From: Glutamicibacter sp. MNS18
GTDB lineage: Bacteria; Actinomycetota; Actinomycetes; Actinomycetales; Micrococcaceae
Assembly: GCF_026107515.2 (NCBI RefSeq)
Contig: NZ_JAPCHW010000003.1
Location: forward strand, 398,353 to 462,352
Direction: 5' to 3'
Length of the DNA: 64,000 bases
The position numbers were made by a program, and so were the translations under genes. Shown here piece by piece: positions 35,285-43,195 of the stretch. Below the pieces are notes generated by a model, which made no database searches, had not been told where the DNA came from, and saw only the letters and a program-made list of their open reading frames with translations. Position 1 is the stretch's first letter, and the number at the start of each line of letters is the position of its first letter.

Positions 35285-36511
35285 TTAGGCGGGTGCCTGG
35301 GCGCGCAGTTGCCCGAGGAAGGTCGCGATCCGGTCCACGGCGTCGCGGATTTCCGCTTCGCGCGGAAGGATGACGAACCTGAAGTGGTCGGGCGCGGGCC
35401 AGTGGAAGGCGGTGCCGTGCGAGATCATGATCTTCTGGCTGCGCAGCAGGTCGATGACCAGTTGCTCGTCGTCGGTGATCGGGTAGATCGCCGGGTCAAG
35501 CCGGGGGAACAGGTACATGGCCCCGGCGGCGGGAATACAGCTGACCCCGGGAATGTCGTTGAGCAACCGGCAGGCCAGGTCACGTTGCACCCGTAGCCTG
35601 CCGCCGGGTTTCACCAGGTCCTCGATGCTCTGGTAGCCGCCCAGCGCGGTCTGGATCGCGTGCTGGGCCGGGACATTGGGGCACAATCTCAGTGAGGCCA
35701 GCAGCTCCAGCGCCTCACGGTACCCGGCTGTCGCGGTACGGTTCCCCGAGACGGCAACCCAGCCGGCACGGTAGCCCGGCATCCGGTAGGCCTTGGACAA
35801 CCCCGAGAAGGTGAGCACCGGCAGGTCGGGTGCCACCGCGGCGGTGTGGATGTGCACGGCGTCCTCGTAGAGGATCTTCTCGTAGATCTCATCGGAGAAG
35901 AGCACCAGCTCGTGTTTCCGGGCCAGCTCGGCAAATTGTTCCAGGATGTGCCTGGGGTAGACGGCGCCGGTCGGGTTGTTCGGGTTGATGATCACGATGG
36001 CGCGGGTGCGTGCGCTGATCTTCGCCTCGACATCGGCCATGTCCGGCCACCAGTTCTCCTGGTCGTTGCACGCGTAGTGCACCGCTTCCCCGCCGCTGAG
36101 CAGCACCGAGGCGGTCCACAGCGGGTAGTCCGGGGAGGGGATCAGCACCTGGTCCCCGGGCTCCAGGAAGGCCTGCAGCGTCATCGAGATCAGTTCGCTC
36201 ACCCCGTTGCCGATGAAGATGTCTTCCACCCCGAATTGCATCAGCCCCCGGGTCTGGTAGAACTGCACGATGGCCGTACGGGCCGAGAAGATCCCCTTGG
36301 AATCGCTGTAGGCCTGGGCCTCACGCAGGTGGTGGACCATGTCCACCACAATCGATTCGGGGGCCTCCAACCCGAAGGGTGCCGGGTCCCCGAGGTTCAT
36401 GCGCAGGATGCTGTGGCCTTCGGCCTCCAACTGCTTGGCCACCTGCTGTACCGGGCCGCGCAGGTCGTAGCGGACCTCGCTGAGCCGGCTGGATCGTTGC
36501 ATCGGGTTCAT
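35285..36511 (-). CDS. PLP-dependent aminotransferase (alanine aminotransferase AlaA-type)
   Basis: 408 aa, class I/II fold. Motifs: LRMNLGDPAPFGLEAPE, YSDSKGIFSARTAIVQFY, IFIGNGVSELISMTLQAFL, IPSPDYPLWTASVLLSGG, IINPNNPTGAVYPRHIL, FSDEIYEKILYE and the PLP lysine in TFSGLSKAYRMPGYRAGW, with the substrate Arg in FRFVILPRE. It resembles AlaA (glutamate-pyruvate aminotransferase). The start MNPMQRSSRL is chosen for GGAGGTG ~12 nt upstream, a long spacing; the ORF continues 33 codons 5'. Confidence 0.9.
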   Translation of the reverse strand: MNPMQRSSRLSEVRYDLRGPVQQVAKQLEAEGHSILRMNLGDPAPFGLEAPESIVVDMVHHLREAQAYSDSKGIFSARTAIVQFYQTRGLMQFGVEDIFIGNGVSELISMTLQAFLEPGDQVLIPSPDYPLWTASVLLSGGEAVHYACNDQENWWPDMADVEAKISARTRAIVIINPNNPTGAVYPRHILEQFAELARKHELVLFSDEIYEKILYEDAVHIHTAAVAPDLPVLTFSGLSKAYRMPGYRAGWVAVSGNRTATAGYREALELLASLRLCPNVPAQHAIQTALGGYQSIEDLVKPGGRLRVQRDLACRLLNDIPGVSCIPAAGAMYLFPRLDPAIYPITDDEQLVIDLLRSQKIMISHGTAFHWPAPDHFRFVILPREAEIRDAVDRIATFLGQLRAQAPA

Positions 36512-36614
36512 GCTGTATGTTTTCACCTCCGGTGCCCGGCGGCAAGAGCACGGCCCGGATTGTCCCGGTGGCGCCGGATAGCGGTGCCGGGTGCGGGGGC
36601 CGTCGGGCATTAAG

Positions 36615-36620
36615 TAGTCT
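36615..36620 (+). promoter_or_regulatory. -10 box TAGTCT for leaderless UvrA-like gene
   Basis: TAGTCT ends 7 nt before ATG 36628; no RBS is visible. Confidence 0.5.
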
Positions 36621-36627
36621 TGAACCC

Positions 36628-38895
36628 ATGAGCCAGCATCCTGCAGACACCCATGACATGATCCGCGTGCGCCAGGCGCGGGAGAACAACCTGACCGGTA
36701 TCGATGCCGATATTCCCAAGCGCCGGATCACCGCCTTCACCGGGGTCTCCGGGTCGGGCAAGTCCTCGCTGGTGTTCGGCACGATTGCCGCCGAGTCGCA
36801 GCGGCTGATCAACGAAACCTACACCTCCTTCATCCAGTCCTTCATGCCCTCGATGCCGCGCCCGGATGTCGAGGTGCTGGAAAACCTGTCGGCCGCGATC
36901 GTGGTGGACCAGGAACGCATGGGGGCGAACTCGCGTTCCACCGTGGGCACCGCGACCGATGCGTACTCGCTGCTGCGGGTGCTCTACTCGCGGTATTCCA
37001 CCCCCAGCGCCGGCGGGGCCGGGGCCTACTCCTTTAACTTGGGCGAGGGGGCTTGCAGCGCCTGCGAAGGCTTCGGTACCGAGGCGAGCATCGACCTGGA
37101 CGAACTGCTGGACTGGGACAAGACGTTGAACGAGGGGGCGATCAAGGCCCCGAATTTCGCCCCGGACTCCTGGCTCTGGCAGACGCTGACCGCCGGCACC
37201 GCACCGGATCTGGATGTGGCCCTGCGTGAGATGCCGGCGGAGATGCTGCACCGGCTGCTGTACGCCGAGGCCGGGAAGGTCAAGCTCAACGGAGCGAATA
37301 TGAGCTATTCCGGGTTGGTCACCCGGATCAAGTCCAACTACATCCACTCCGGCCGGGAGATCAAGCAGGCGCATATCCGGGACTGGATCGAACGGATTTC
37401 CACCACCGCCCCGTGCAGTGTCTGCGAGGGCACCCGGCTGGCCGAGAAGGCACGCGCCTCGCGGATCGCCGGGCACGGTATCGCGCAACTCAGCGCCCTG
37501 CAGGTCAGCGACCTGATCGCGGTGCTGGATACGCTGGATATCCCGGACGCTGCCCCGCTACTGGGCAACCTGCGGGCGGTGCTCGAGGCGATGGTGCAGA
37601 TCGGGTTGGGCTACATTTCCCTGGACCGCCCGGCCGGGACGCTCTCGGGCGGGGAGGCGCAGCGTGTGAAGATGGTGCGCCACCTGGGCAGTGCGCTCTC
37701 GGATGTCACCTATGTCTTCGACGAACCCACCGTGGGCCTGCACCCGCACGACATCCAGCGGATGAACACGCTGCTGGGCGAGTTGCGGGACAAGGGCAAT
37801 ACGGTGCTGGTGGTGGAGCACAAACCCGAGGTCATCCGGATCGCGGACCACGTGATCGATCTGGGGCCGGGCGCCGGCATCCATGGCGGGCAGGTGACCT
37901 ACGCCGGGGATGTGCCAGGGCTGCTGGCCAGCGATACCCTGACCGGCCGGCACTTCTCCGCCACCGTCCCGCTGAAGACCGATCCGCGCCCGGGCCACGA
38001 CCCGTTGCAGATCCGCGGGGCGAACACGCACAACCTGAAGGACGTGGAGGTGGATATCCCGCGCGGGGTGCTGTGTGCGATCACCGGGGTGGCCGGGTCG
38101 GGCAAGTCCACGCTGATCCATACCACCATTTCCAAACGCGAGGATGTGGCGGTGGTGGACCAGTCGGCGATCCGCGGTTCGCGGCGCAGCAACCCGGCCA
38201 CCTACACCGGGTTGCTGGATCCCATCCGTACCGCCTTCGCCAAGGCCAACGGGGTCAAGCCGGCCCTGTTCAGCGCGAATTCCGCCGGGGCCTGCCCGAA
38301 CTGCAACGGGGTGGGGTTCACCTACACCGACCTGGTGTCGATGGCCGGGGTGGCGCTGTTGTGCGAACTGTGCGAGGGCAAACGCTATACCGCCGAGGTG
38401 CTGGACTACCGGTTGGACGGGTTGAATATCGCCGAAGTGCTGGACCTGAGCATCGAGGAGGCGTTGGCACAGCTGAAGATCCCGCGGGCCAAGACCATCC
38501 TGACCCGGCTGAACCAGGTGGGCCTGGACTACCTGAAACTGGGCCAGCCGCTGAACACGCTCTCCGGCGGCGAACGCCAGCGCCTGAAGCTGGCCATCAA
38601 CCTGGGCAAGGGGGCCGGCACCTATGTGCTGGACGAACCGACCACCGGCCTGCACATGGCCGATGTGGATAAGCTGCTGGCGCTGCTGGACCAGATGGTC
38701 GACGAGGGCAATACGGTGATCGTCATCGAGCACCACCTGGCGGTGATCGCGCACGCCGACTGGGTCATCGACCTGGGACCGGGAGCCGGGCACGATGGCG
38801 GCCGGGTCATCTTCGAGGGGACCGCGCAGCAGCTCTCCCGCACCGACACGCTCACCGGGCGGCACCTGGCCGCCTATGTGGACCCCAACGCCTAG
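36628..38895 (+). CDS. UvrA paralogue (UvrA-like dual ABC ATPase)
   Basis: 755 aa, ~200 shorter than UvrA. First ATPase half: Walker A GVSGSGKSSLVFG (~40-52), zinc-type pairs CSACEGFG and CSVCEGTR, signature LSGGEAQRVKMVRHLGSALS, FDEPTVGLHP. Second half: GVAGSGKSTLIH, CPNCNGVG, CELCEGKR, LSGGERQRLKLAINL, VLDEPTTGLHMADV. The insertion carrying the UvrB-binding domain seems missing, as in UvrA2/DrrC-type proteins linked to drug or crosslink tolerance. Role unknown; a nucleotide-excision partner with UvrB is unlikely (inference). Confidence 0.9.
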   Translation: MSQHPADTHDMIRVRQARENNLTGIDADIPKRRITAFTGVSGSGKSSLVFGTIAAESQRLINETYTSFIQSFMPSMPRPDVEVLENLSAAIVVDQERMGANSRSTVGTATDAYSLLRVLYSRYSTPSAGGAGAYSFNLGEGACSACEGFGTEASIDLDELLDWDKTLNEGAIKAPNFAPDSWLWQTLTAGTAPDLDVALREMPAEMLHRLLYAEAGKVKLNGANMSYSGLVTRIKSNYIHSGREIKQAHIRDWIERISTTAPCSVCEGTRLAEKARASRIAGHGIAQLSALQVSDLIAVLDTLDIPDAAPLLGNLRAVLEAMVQIGLGYISLDRPAGTLSGGEAQRVKMVRHLGSALSDVTYVFDEPTVGLHPHDIQRMNTLLGELRDKGNTVLVVEHKPEVIRIADHVIDLGPGAGIHGGQVTYAGDVPGLLASDTLTGRHFSATVPLKTDPRPGHDPLQIRGANTHNLKDVEVDIPRGVLCAITGVAGSGKSTLIHTTISKREDVAVVDQSAIRGSRRSNPATYTGLLDPIRTAFAKANGVKPALFSANSAGACPNCNGVGFTYTDLVSMAGVALLCELCEGKRYTAEVLDYRLDGLNIAEVLDLSIEEALAQLKIPRAKTILTRLNQVGLDYLKLGQPLNTLSGGERQRLKLAINLGKGAGTYVLDEPTTGLHMADVDKLLALLDQMVDEGNTVIVIEHHLAVIAHADWVIDLGPGAGHDGGRVIFEGTAQQLSRTDTLTGRHLAAYVDPNA

Positions 38896-38906
38896 CATCC
38901 CCCGGA

Positions 38907-38956
38907 ACACCAAAGGTGCCGCACACCGGTTTCCCGGTCTGCGGCACCTTTGGTGT
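38907..38956. terminator. Bidirectional terminator
   Basis: ACACCAAAGGTGCCGCA and its exact 17-nt complement, with an inner ACCGG/CCGGT stem, between two convergent genes. Confidence 0.8.
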
Positions 38957-38972
38957 GTGCGCCCTGGCGGTG

Positions 38973-40256
38973 CTAGTCGCCCAGGGTGTGGGGCTCGATC
39001 TTGCTGCCCTCGGCGGTGATGATCCGCTCATCGGAGGGATCCTGCACCTGGGTTCCCAGGTTGCCGCGGGTGAGCTTGTTCATGATCATGGCCAGCGCGC
39101 CGTCACCGGTGACGTTGGTGGCGGTACCGAAGCTGTCCAGCGCGATGTAGGCGGCGAACATCAGGCCGATCTCGACCTCGCCGAAACCGAGCATCTGCAC
39201 CAGCAGGCCGGCGGCCGCGGCGATGGCGCCACCGGGGACACCCGGTGCGGCGACCATCATCACCCCGAGCATCAGGATGAACGGCAGGTAGGCTGCCAGG
39301 GAGACATCCCCACCGGACAGCAGCACCACGGCGATGGAGAAGCAGATGATCTTGACCATCGAACCGGACAGGTGGATGGTCGCGCACAGCGGAACCACGA
39401 ACCCGGCGATCGCGTCGGTGACCTTGTTCTTCTTCGCCGAGGCCAGGGTGACCGGGATGGTGGCCGCCGAGGAGGAGGTACCCAGGGCGGTGAAGTAGGC
39501 GTCGCGCATATTCCACAGCGACTTGAGCGGGTTTTCCTTGTTCATGGCACCGGCCACGGTGTACTGGATCAACAGCACCACCAGGCACAGCGCAAAGGAA
39601 ACCACGGCCACCAGCAGGAACTTGGAGATCACGGTCACCGCCGCTCCGCTGGCCGAGAGGTCAAGGAAGATGCCGAAGATGAACAGCGGCAGCGCGGGAA
39701 CCACGAGCCGGCGGATGACCGCCTCGATGATGGTGCGGAACTCCACGGTCCCGCGGAAGATGACCGTGCTCTTGAAGGCGGTAATGCCGATCCCGATGAT
39801 GAAGGCCAGCACCAGTGCGGTCATCACGCCCAGCAACGGCGCCAGCACGACCTCGGTGGCTCCGCCCGAGGAGCTGTTCACCACGGAGAAGTACGGTTCG
39901 AATCCGGAACCTCCCTCATCCCCCAGTTCAGCCAGCCCGCCGCCGGAGAGCGAGGCGGTGAAGAGCCAGCGGCTGACGAAGTAGGCCAGCAGGCCTGCGA
40001 AGATGGTTGAGCCGTAGGCCAGCGCGGCGGTGATGCCCAGCCATTTGCCGGCTCCCTTGCCCAGTTCGGCGATGGCCGGGGCCACCAGGCCGAAAATGAT
40101 CAGCGGCACCACGAACCCGAGGAACCCGGAGAAGATCGAGTTGTAGGTCAGGAATACACCCCCGAGCCAGATCGGCATGACCGGGCCCAGGACGATACCA
40201 AGGACAATGGCAATGATGATCCACCCCAGCAGGGGGATTCTTTGAAGCGTCTTCAC
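38973..40256 (-). CDS. Dicarboxylate/amino acid:cation symporter (DAACS family)
   Basis: 427 aa, about eight TM helices plus two re-entrant loops. Family motifs: FVVPLIIFGLVAPAIAELGK, the serine-rich hairpin AYFTALGTSSSAATIPVTL, NKVTDAIAGFVVPLCATIHL, MMVAAPGVPGGAIAAAAGLL and ALDSFGTATNVTGDGALAMI. It takes up glutamate, aspartate, C4-dicarboxylates or Ser/Thr with Na+ or H+. GTG start with AAAAGG 6 nt upstream. The substrate cannot be told from sequence. Confidence 0.92.
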   Translation of the reverse strand: MKTLQRIPLLGWIIIAIVLGIVLGPVMPIWLGGVFLTYNSIFSGFLGFVVPLIIFGLVAPAIAELGKGAGKWLGITAALAYGSTIFAGLLAYFVSRWLFTASLSGGGLAELGDEGGSGFEPYFSVVNSSSGGATEVVLAPLLGVMTALVLAFIIGIGITAFKSTVIFRGTVEFRTIIEAVIRRLVVPALPLFIFGIFLDLSASGAAVTVISKFLLVAVVSFALCLVVLLIQYTVAGAMNKENPLKSLWNMRDAYFTALGTSSSAATIPVTLASAKKNKVTDAIAGFVVPLCATIHLSGSMVKIICFSIAVVLLSGGDVSLAAYLPFILMLGVMMVAAPGVPGGAIAAAAGLLVQMLGFGEVEIGLMFAAYIALDSFGTATNVTGDGALAMIMNKLTRGNLGTQVQDPSDERIITAEGSKIEPHTLGD

Positions 40257-40455
40257 ACGGGACCTTTTCTCAACGGGGTTTGGATGAGTGTGCGTGCGTT
40301 GTGGCAGGTGTGGCGTAACGCACGAGTCACAATGGTAAACCTCACGGGCCGCTGACCGAAATTCGTTGCTTCGGCACCCCTGTTCACCATAGGGTTCACC
40401 GGCCTGCTAGGCTGATTTGAAAATTTCCGTCGATGAACACGTCAGTAGGTGAAAT

Positions 40456-40953
40456 ATGGGGATTATCCTGCACGAACCGGACCGCGAGGACGAGGCGGAA
40501 CTTGTTGCCCTGCATATCCGCTGCTGGGAACAAACCTATGCGCACCTGTTGCCCGAGGGATTCTTCGATAACGCGCACCGTGAACAGCGCACCGGGCAAT
40601 GGCAGCGCCTGCTGGCCGAGCAGAACCCGGCCCACCGGCTGGCCGTGGCCGAGGCGGACGGGCGGCTTCGCGGGTTCGCGCTGGCCGCGCCACCGGTGGA
40701 CGGGGCACGGCCCGCGGATCTGCCGGAACTGCAGCTGTACAACCTCTATGTGCTGGCCAGCGACCACGGCACCGGCATCGGGCAGGGCCTGCTGGACAGG
40801 GTGCTGCAGGCCGATCCGGCCTTCCTCTGGGTCGAACAGTCCAATGCCCGGGCGGTGGCGTTCTACCGGCGTAACGGATTCGGGTTCGACGGGCTGACCA
40901 GAATCGACCCCCTGGCCCCGGAGATCACCGACGCCCTGATGGTGCGCCGCTGA
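40456..40953 (+). CDS. GNAT-family N-acetyltransferase
   Basis: 165 aa. The acetyl-CoA pyrophosphate loop is LASDHGTGIGQGLLDRVL (a Q/RxxGxG/A variant, ~residues 99-116), followed by LWVEQSNARAVAFYRRNGF, the usual C-terminal beta strand and helix. The N-terminus begins with LHEPDREDEAELVALHIRCW. RBS AGGTGAAAT. Substrate unknown. Convergent with the oxidoreductase gene, 20 bp away. Confidence 0.9.
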   Translation: MGIILHEPDREDEAELVALHIRCWEQTYAHLLPEGFFDNAHREQRTGQWQRLLAEQNPAHRLAVAEADGRLRGFALAAPPVDGARPADLPELQLYNLYVLASDHGTGIGQGLLDRVLQADPAFLWVEQSNARAVAFYRRNGFGFDGLTRIDPLAPEITDALMVRR

Positions 40954-40972
40954 TCACGGGGCACGGCCGGAC

Positions 40973-41983
40973 TCAGATCCGTACCAGCATCTTTCCGGTG
41001 TTCGCCCCCTGCATCATCCGGATGAAGGCCCCGACGGTGTTGCCGATCCCCTCCACGATGGTTTCGTCGTAGGCGATCTGCCCGGCGGCGAACCAGCCGG
41101 CCATGCGCTCGGAGAACTCGGCGGAGTACCGCAGGTAGCCGCCCACGGTGAATCCCTGCAGTTTCAGTGAGCGGGTGATCAGATTCGCCATGTTCCCCGG
41201 CCCTGCCTGCGCCTGGGTGGTGTTGTATCCGGAGATCGCCCCGCACAGGGCGGCGCGGCCGCCGTCGTTGAAATTCTCCAGTGCCGCTTCCAGGTGTTCC
41301 CCACCCACGTTGTCGAAGAACACGTCGATGCCTTCCGGGGCCAGCGCCGCCAGTTGACCGGCCACATCCCCGTCGCGGTAGTTCAAGGCGGCGTCGTAGC
41401 CGTACTTGTCGGTCAGCAACGCGACCTTTTCCGCGCTGCCGGCCGATCCGATGACGCGCCTGGCGCCCAGCAGCCTGGCGATCTGCCCGGCGGCGGTTCC
41501 CACGGCCCCGGCAGCCCCGGAGATGAAGACCGTGTCCCCCTCGGCCAGCTGGGCGATTACCGTCAGGCCGACGTAGGCGGTCAGGCCGGTCATGCCCATC
41601 ATGTGCAGGCGCAGCGAATTGGGCACCCCGTCGAGCTGCGGGACCGCACGGAAGCTGTCGGCGGGCGCCTGCACGGTGTCGGACCAGCCGTGCTGGTGCA
41701 GTACCAGGGTGCCGGCAGGCATCGATTCGTCGGCCGAGGCGATGACCTGGCCGATGGCACCGCCGGTGATCTGCCCGCCGATCGGGTAGGGCGCGACGTA
41801 GGAGCGGGTGTCATTCATCCGCCCGCGCATGTACGGGTCGACGGAGAGGAATTCGTTGCGTACCCGCACCTGCCCCGGCTCCAGTTCGGGCAGCGTCTCG
41901 GTGCGCACCTCGAAGTTCCCGGGGACGGGCCAGCCGCTGGGGCGGGAGGCGAGCAGGATCCGGGTGCTGAGGTTATCGCTCAT
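40973..41983 (-). CDS. NADP-dependent MDR-family oxidoreductase (CurA/leukotriene B4 dehydrogenase-like)
   Basis: 336 aa, zinc-free medium-chain reductase. Motifs: VRVRNEFLSVDPYMRGRM, GGAIGQVIAS, HMMGMTGLTAYVGL, nucleotide loop VFISGAAGAVGTAAGQIARL, VIGSAGSAEKVALL, IDVFFDNVGGEHLEAAL and LKLQGFTVGGYL. The family reduces activated C=C bonds of enones. ATG 41983 follows AAGGA. It lies 74 bp downstream of the DUF1304 gene on the same strand, and both are divergent from a TetR gene that probably controls them. Confidence 0.93.
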   Translation of the reverse strand: MSDNLSTRILLASRPSGWPVPGNFEVRTETLPELEPGQVRVRNEFLSVDPYMRGRMNDTRSYVAPYPIGGQITGGAIGQVIASADESMPAGTLVLHQHGWSDTVQAPADSFRAVPQLDGVPNSLRLHMMGMTGLTAYVGLTVIAQLAEGDTVFISGAAGAVGTAAGQIARLLGARRVIGSAGSAEKVALLTDKYGYDAALNYRDGDVAGQLAALAPEGIDVFFDNVGGEHLEAALENFNDGGRAALCGAISGYNTTQAQAGPGNMANLITRSLKLQGFTVGGYLRYSAEFSERMAGWFAAGQIAYDETIVEGIGNTVGAFIRMMQGANTGKMLVRI

Positions 41984-42057
41984 GGGTGGGTGTTCCTTAT
42001 CTGTGGTGGTCCGGCCCCGGGGCGGTGCGGGGCTCTTGTTGTCGTCGGGTCCGGCTG

Positions 42058-42444
42058 CTAGGCGGCCAGGTGTAGCACCAGGGCCGCCAACCCCAGCAGC
42101 GGTAGCGCGCCCTGTTTCACGGCGGCCGGCGCCTTGTCCGGACTGGAAATGATGAGCACCGTCGCGGCCAAGGCCATGGAGGCCAGTCCGGTGATCAGCA
42201 GCGTTGAACCGATGACCGGCTGTCCGGCGAGTTGGAACCCCAGCCCGCTGAACACGGCGATGGCCAGGAACAGGTTGTAGAACCCCTGGTTGAAGGCCAG
42301 GGTCCTGGTCATCTGCGCTTCCTCGGCGGTGGTGCCGAAGACCTTGCGGGTGCCCGGCCTGGTCCACCAGAGGGATTCGAGCAGGAAGATGTACACATGG
42401 AGCAGTGCGGCCAGCAGTGCCAGGATCTGCGATGCGATAAGCAT
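42058..42444 (-). CDS. DUF1304 membrane protein
   Basis: 128 aa with four TM helices. LLHVYIFLLESLWWTRPGTR at the N-terminus and NQGFYNLFLAIAVFSGL are characteristic of DUF1304. Function unknown; these genes often sit beside TetR regulators and oxidoreductases. RBS GAAAGG about 8 nt before the ATG. First gene of the TetR-divergent operon. Confidence 0.88.
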   Translation of the reverse strand: MLIASQILALLAALLHVYIFLLESLWWTRPGTRKVFGTTAEEAQMTRTLAFNQGFYNLFLAIAVFSGLGFQLAGQPVIGSTLLITGLASMALAATVLIISSPDKAPAAVKQGALPLLGLAALVLHLAA

Positions 42445-42494
42445 GGGGCGCCTTTCGGAGGGCGGCGGGCGCGGCCGCCGGGAACCAATTCTGT

Positions 42495-42527
42495 AACGAC
42501 CATTTCAATATATACTGGAATGGACGT
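42495..42527. promoter_or_regulatory. Palindromic operator in the DUF1304/TetR divergent promoter
   Basis: Core 42500-42523 has arms CCATTTCA and TGGAATGG around an AT centre (20 of 24 positions symmetrical), extended by AACG/CGTT. It includes TATACT (42511-42516), a -10 box for the TetR gene, and a TATATT-type -10 for the other strand, so a bound repressor would block both. Confidence 0.65.
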
Positions 42528-42550
42528 TTCGAAAAGAGGGAGGTCCTGTG

Positions 42551-43129
42551 ATGGCCCGGACATTGGCCTTTGACCGCAAGGTGGCAGTCCAAGGCGCCCG
42601 AACCGTGTTCTGGTCCAAGGGGTTCGAGGCCTCCTCGATTCCCGAACTGGAAGAGGCGACCGGGCTGAGCCGCTCCAGCATCTACAATTCCTTCGGTTCC
42701 AAACGCGGCCTGTTCGACGCCGCGGTTCACAGCTACCTGGAGGAGATCGTCCGCCCGCGCTTGCGTCCGCTGCTGGCCGCGGACGTGGAGCCCTCAGCCC
42801 TGGGCCGGTACCTTGACTCGCTGGCGGTGGCCCTTGGGCACCCGGGTTCCCTGCCTGCGGCCAACGGCTGCCTGCTGGTGAACAGTGCCAACTCCCCCAT
42901 CTCCGCGGATGAGGCCGTGTCCGCGGTGGTCGGGGCCTACCGCCAGGAAATGCACGATGCCCTGGGCCGCGGTCTTGGGGCAGCACGGCCCGATCTGGAT
43001 GCCGCGCGACACGCGCTGCTCACCGATACCGTCACCGGGCTGGTCATCGCGGCTTTCGCCCTGGTGCGCGTGAGCCGGACCGAAGCCGTTCGGCTGGTGC
43101 GGTGCGCCGCGGAGCTGGTTGACCGGTAA
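42551..43129 (+). CDS. TetR-family transcriptional regulator
   Basis: 192 aa. N-terminal helix-turn-helix: FDRKVAVQGARTVFWSKGFE, IPELEEATGLSRSSIYNSFG, SKRGLFDAAVHSYLEE. The C-terminal ligand domain has NGCLLVNSANSPISADEAVS and matches TetR_C regulators of oxidoreductase genes. ATG 42551 lies 7 nt after AGG; GTG 42548 is possible. It probably represses itself and the divergent DUF1304-oxidoreductase operon in response to an electrophile or similar signal (inference from layout). Confidence 0.9.
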   Translation: MARTLAFDRKVAVQGARTVFWSKGFEASSIPELEEATGLSRSSIYNSFGSKRGLFDAAVHSYLEEIVRPRLRPLLAADVEPSALGRYLDSLAVALGHPGSLPAANGCLLVNSANSPISADEAVSAVVGAYRQEMHDALGRGLGAARPDLDAARHALLTDTVTGLVIAAFALVRVSRTEAVRLVRCAAELVDR

Positions 43130-43195
43130 TCCGCGGGCACCGGCGGTACCGTCCGCGAAGTTCGGGTACCGCCGACGCCGGTGGTTGGCATGGAG

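Noticed and set aside
37558-38913. 451 aa minus-strand ORF opposite the UvrA-like gene
   Set aside because: Antisense read-through of a GC-rich gene without domain motifs or RBS.
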